From Sporomusaceae bacterium (lineage in GTDB: Bacteria; Bacillota; Negativicutes; Sporomusales; UBA7701), in contig JAVKTQ010000001.1 in the NCBI GenBank assembly GCA_031460455.1, positions 310,001 through 374,000 on the forward strand: a DNA stretch of 64,000 nt. The letters run 5' to 3'. The notes under the pieces are model-generated. The model was not told the origin of the DNA and made no database searches. It worked only from the letters and a program-made list of their open reading frames with translations. Made by a program: the position numbers and the translations under genes. Below are positions 61,104 through 64,000 of this stretch, piece after piece; position 1 is the stretch's first letter; each line of letters starts with the position of its first letter.

Positions 61104-62914
61104 CCCAGCCGGTGATCCGCATCCTCGACGAAAATACCGCCAACAAGATCGCCGCCGGCGAAGTGGTCGAGCGCCCCGCCTCGGTGGTCAAAGAACTGGT
61201 CGAGAACGCCCTCGACGCCTACAGCCGCAATATCGAGGTAACGATCGCCGACGGCGGCGTAAGCTTCATCCGCGTCGCCGACGACGGGGTGGGCATGAGC
61301 CGCTCCGACGCCGAACTGGCCATCCTCCGTCACGCCACCAGCAAGATCAGCACCGCCGAAGACCTCTTCAGCGTTCATTCGCTGGGCTTCAGGGGCGAGG
61401 CGCTGCCCAGCATCGCCGCCGTTTCCCGCTTTGCCCTCACCACCCGGCCGCATGACGCCGACCTCGCCGCCTATGTCGAGGTCGCGGGCGGCGTTATCAC
61501 CGACTCACGGGAAGCGGGCGGGGGAGTGGGCACGGTCGTCACCGTCGCCGATCTGTTCTTCAACACCCCGGCCCGCCGCAAGTTCCTCAAGGCGCCGGCT
61601 ACCGAGAGCGGCCATATTCACGACATCATCGGCAAGCTTGCCCTGTCTCATCCCGAAGTCGCCTTCCGGCTGGTCAACAATGACCGCCTCGTCCTCGCCA
61701 CACCGGGCAATGGCGATCTTCTGGCCGCAATCTCCAGTCTCTACGGTCCGAAGGCCGGCCCCGAGCTGCTGCCCGTCACCCATGAGGAGGAGGGGCTGGT
61801 CGTCAGCGGCTATATCGCCAAACCCACCCTGCTCAAAAGCAGCCGCCTGTGGCAGACCTTCATCGTCAACGGCCGTGTCGTGTCGAGCCGCATGCTCGCC
61901 AAAGCGCTCGACAACGCCTACCATTCGCTGCTGCCCAAGAGCGGCTACCCGCTGGCCGTACTGACCATCGTCCTGCCGGCCGACGCTGTCGACGTCAATG
62001 TCCATCCCCAGAAGAGCGAAATCAAGTTCAGCGACGAGAGTAAACTCTTCAAGGCCGTATACCGCGCGGTAAGCGCCGCGTTGGCCGCCGCCCAGCCCGA
62101 GCAGGCTGCGGCTGCCGCCACCGCCGCCCCGTGGCCGCGGAACGAGCAACCCCAAAGCTCCGGTTACCGGCAGAGCTACATTCACCACGAATATACGCCG
62201 CGTACGTCCGTACCGGCATCCCCGCCGCTGTGGCGGGAGACGCCGCTGCCCTTTGCCGCCGCCCGCGAGGCTATCAGGCAGGAAGACGCGCTGGCCGGCC
62301 TGGACGACGCCCCGCCGCAAGGCGGTGCGGGTGGCCAAGCGCCTGGCATGAGCCTCGCCCCGCTCGGGCAGGTGGACGACTGCTACATCGTCGCCAGGGG
62401 CGACGGCGGGCTATACATCATCGACCAACACGCCGCCCACGAGCGCATTCTCTATGAACGCCTCAGCGCCGCCAGCGGCCGTATACCCGCCCAAACGCTG
62501 CTTGTGCCGGTCTTCCTCGACCTCGATCCCCGCGAAGCCCTGCTAGTCGGCGAGTACCTGACTGTATTCCACGATCTTGGCTTCACCCTCGAACAGGTCG
62601 GCCCGGCCACCTTCCGCGTCACCGAAATGCCGGCCGACGTGCCCCCCGGCGAAGCCCGCGATTTTCTCCACGATATCCTCGTCCTCCTCGATGGCCGCAC
62701 AAACCCAAGCGCCGCCGAGCTTCGCCACGCCTGCCTCCAAACAGCCGCCTGCCGGGCAGCCGTCAAAGCGGGCGACAACCTCTCCATGCGCCAGATCCAG
62801 GCGCTGCTCCAGGAACTGGCCGCGACCTCGCTGCCCTACACCTGTCCCCACGGTCGGCCGGCCATCGTGCGCTTCGGCCCCGACGACCTGGCCAAAATGT
62901 TCAAACGCACTTAG
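61100..62914 (+). CDS. mutL: DNA mismatch repair protein MutL (endonuclease type)
   Basis: 604 residues. GHKL ATPase motifs: NKIAAGEVVERPASVVKELV, ADDGVGM, HATSKI and GFRGEAL. A variable Pro/Ala-rich linker (about 330-420) leads to the C-terminal domain with DQHAAHERILYE, which fits the endonuclease motif DQHA-x2-E-x4-E, plus ACRAAVKAGDNLS and CPHGRP for metal binding. This implies methyl-independent nicking MutL. ATG overlaps mutS. Confidence 0.97.
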   Translation: MTQPVIRILDENTANKIAAGEVVERPASVVKELVENALDAYSRNIEVTIADGGVSFIRVADDGVGMSRSDAELAILRHATSKISTAEDLFSVHSLGFRGEALPSIAAVSRFALTTRPHDADLAAYVEVAGGVITDSREAGGGVGTVVTVADLFFNTPARRKFLKAPATESGHIHDIIGKLALSHPEVAFRLVNNDRLVLATPGNGDLLAAISSLYGPKAGPELLPVTHEEEGLVVSGYIAKPTLLKSSRLWQTFIVNGRVVSSRMLAKALDNAYHSLLPKSGYPLAVLTIVLPADAVDVNVHPQKSEIKFSDESKLFKAVYRAVSAALAAAQPEQAAAAATAAPWPRNEQPQSSGYRQSYIHHEYTPRTSVPASPPLWRETPLPFAAAREAIRQEDALAGLDDAPPQGGAGGQAPGMSLAPLGQVDDCYIVARGDGGLYIIDQHAAHERILYERLSAASGRIPAQTLLVPVFLDLDPREALLVGEYLTVFHDLGFTLEQVGPATFRVTEMPADVPPGEARDFLHDILVLLDGRTNPSAAELRHACLQTAACRAAVKAGDNLSMRQIQALLQELAATSLPYTCPHGRPAIVRFGPDDLAKMFKRT

Positions 62915-62922
62915 GTGACACC

Positions 62923-63708
62923 ATGAACCTGATCGTTACGACCATCCACAAACCTACTCCCGCCGCGGCCTGCTGCGCGCAAGCGCTGGCCGACCGCCTG
63001 GGCGCGCCCCTCGTCGAGCGGGGCCGGCGCTCACTCGACACCCTGTGCGCCGATCACGGCGTGGACACCGTGCTGGTAGCCGCCAAAAGCGGCCCGGTCG
63101 TCCATACGCCTGGCGGGGAGTACTTTTTTCACCTCAGCATGGCCGAACTGCGTATAAACAATCTCAAAGATGGAAAACCTGACCACATGATAGCCGCCAT
63201 GGGCCTTGCGCCGGGCATGAGCGTTCTCGACTGCACCCTCGGCCTGGCTACCGACGCCGCCGTCGCCAGCTTCGTCGCCGGGGACGAGGGGAGGGTGGTC
63301 GGCCTCGAAGCCTCGGCGGTCATAGCCGCGATCACCGGCTACGGCCTCGCCGGGTTCGCCAGCGGCCGCCCCGATGTCGACGCCGCCCTGCGGCGCATCG
63401 AAGTCGTGAGCGCCGACTACAACGCCTACCTTGCCAGCCTGCCGCCCGCAGCATTCGATGTCGTCTACTTCGACCCGATGTTTCGTATTCCGGTCGCAGC
63501 CAGTTCCAGCCTGCGGCCTATCCGCCACCTAGCCGATCCCCGCCCGGTCAGTCCCGAAGCAATTGCCGCCGCGCGCCGGGTCGCCAGGTGCCGCGTCGTC
63601 CTGAAGGAGGCCAGCGGCAGCGGCGAATTTGCCCGCCTCGGCTTCAAGAGCGTTGTCGGCGGCAAACACAGCAGCGTCCATTACGGCATACTGGAAGCGG
63701 GGTGCTGA
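62923..63708 (+). CDS. Class I SAM-dependent methyltransferase, RsmJ-like
   Basis: 261 residues. The N-terminal part (1-~75) is a small alpha/beta domain; the methyltransferase core has MSVLDCTLGLATDAAVASF (motif I), VGLEASAVIAA (motif II) and VVYFDPMFRIPVAASSSLRP. The DPMF motif and general pattern recall RsmJ (16S rRNA m2G1516) and the related Gram-positive YpiP-type proteins. The target is not certain. It lies eight bases after mutL and abuts miaA. Confidence 0.78.
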   Translation: MNLIVTTIHKPTPAAACCAQALADRLGAPLVERGRRSLDTLCADHGVDTVLVAAKSGPVVHTPGGEYFFHLSMAELRINNLKDGKPDHMIAAMGLAPGMSVLDCTLGLATDAAVASFVAGDEGRVVGLEASAVIAAITGYGLAGFASGRPDVDAALRRIEVVSADYNAYLASLPPAAFDVVYFDPMFRIPVAASSSLRPIRHLADPRPVSPEAIAAARRVARCRVVLKEASGSGEFARLGFKSVVGGKHSSVHYGILEAGC

Positions 63709-63710
63709 CC

Positions 63711-64000
63711 GTGGATCGCCTCATCGCCATCGTTGGTCCGACCGCCGTCGGCAAGACACGACTCGCCATCGACCTCGCGCTCAAACTGAACACCGAGATA
63801 ATCTCCGGCGACGCGCTCCAGGTCTACCGCGGTCTCGACATCGGCACCGCCAAACCCGAAGCCGCCGAGCGACGCGGCGTTACCCACCACCTCATCGATA
63901 TCCTGGGCCCCTGTGAGGAATTCAGTGTCGTCGATTTCCAGCCCCGCGCCGCCGCCCTCATCGCCGCCATCAACGCCCGCGGCCGCATTCCCATCCTCGC
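63711..64000 (+). CDS. miaA: tRNA dimethylallyltransferase MiaA, 3' end outside the window
   Basis: The first 96 residues are present. The P-loop IVGPTAVGKTRLAIDLA and SGDALQVYRGLDIGTAKP are diagnostic. It adds the isopentenyl group to A37 that MiaB then methylthiolates. The start is GTG 63711, ten bases after GGAAGCGG; GTG 63702 in the same frame is an alternative. The frame stays open to the window edge. Confidence 0.95.
   Translation, partial: MDRLIAIVGPTAVGKTRLAIDLALKLNTEIISGDALQVYRGLDIGTAKPEAAERRGVTHHLIDILGPCEEFSVVDFQPRAAALIAAINARGRIPIL

Overview
The window (GC-rich, roughly 60% or more by eye) is a core chromosomal segment of an endospore-forming member of the Bacillota. Gene order follows the Bacillus subtilis stretch proS-polC-rimP-nusA ... 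rpsO-pnp-ylxY-ymxG-ymxH-asd-dapG-dapA-rnj-tepA-ylzJ-spoIIIE ... rodZ-cinA-recA-rny-spoVS-miaB-mutS-mutL-miaA with insertions and losses. SpoVS, SpoIIIE, YlxY, YmxH, TepA and YlzJ, plus a sigma-H-like promoter before spoVS, indicate sporulation. PolC together with the protein flavour and GC suggests the Negativicutes (Sporomusaceae-like); this placement is an inference from memory, not a search.

Layout. 1-14 kb: translation and replication block (proS end, polC, the rimP-nusA-rnpM-ylxQ-infB-rbfA-nrnA-truB-ribF operon, rpsO). 14-21.4 kb: pnp, ylxY, two exported cell-wall enzymes (GH18 and Amidase_3), an M16 peptidase and dut. 21.4-26.5 kb: accessory insert (MarR regulator and flavin-type protein, then leftward metallo-hydrolase, amidase and small protein, then membrane protein, YmxH and a stress-type protein). 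26.6-31 kb: a lysine riboswitch followed by dapB-asd-dapG-dapA. 31-38 kb: rnjB, tepA, ylzJ, spoIIIE, mnmH, rodZ. 38-46.8 kb: YgiQ-type radical SAM protein, three accessory genes, rimO, cinA, DEAD-box helicase, rpmE. 47-53.9 kb: SOS-type recA-recX, rny, an unknown gene, spoVS, pepA, PHP phosphoesterase. 53.9-57 kb: little-known genes including a P-loop/Asp23 fusion, DUF3870 and two half-size TauE/SafE proteins. 57-64 kb: miaB, mutS, mutL, a methyltransferase and the start of miaA.

Points that stand out. PolC has no DnaQ-type proofreading exonuclease insert. A family of 100-180 bp hairpin repeats sits 8-61 bp after stop codons at five places, with outer stems that change sequence but stay complementary. 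rimO appears to start at CTG. A MarR gene appears leaderless, with a palindrome inside its promoter. A P-loop domain is fused to an Asp23/Gls24 domain. The dipicolinate synthase genes (spoVFAB) expected between ymxH and asd are absent. No tRNA, rRNA, CRISPR array, complete insertion sequence or prophage was seen.
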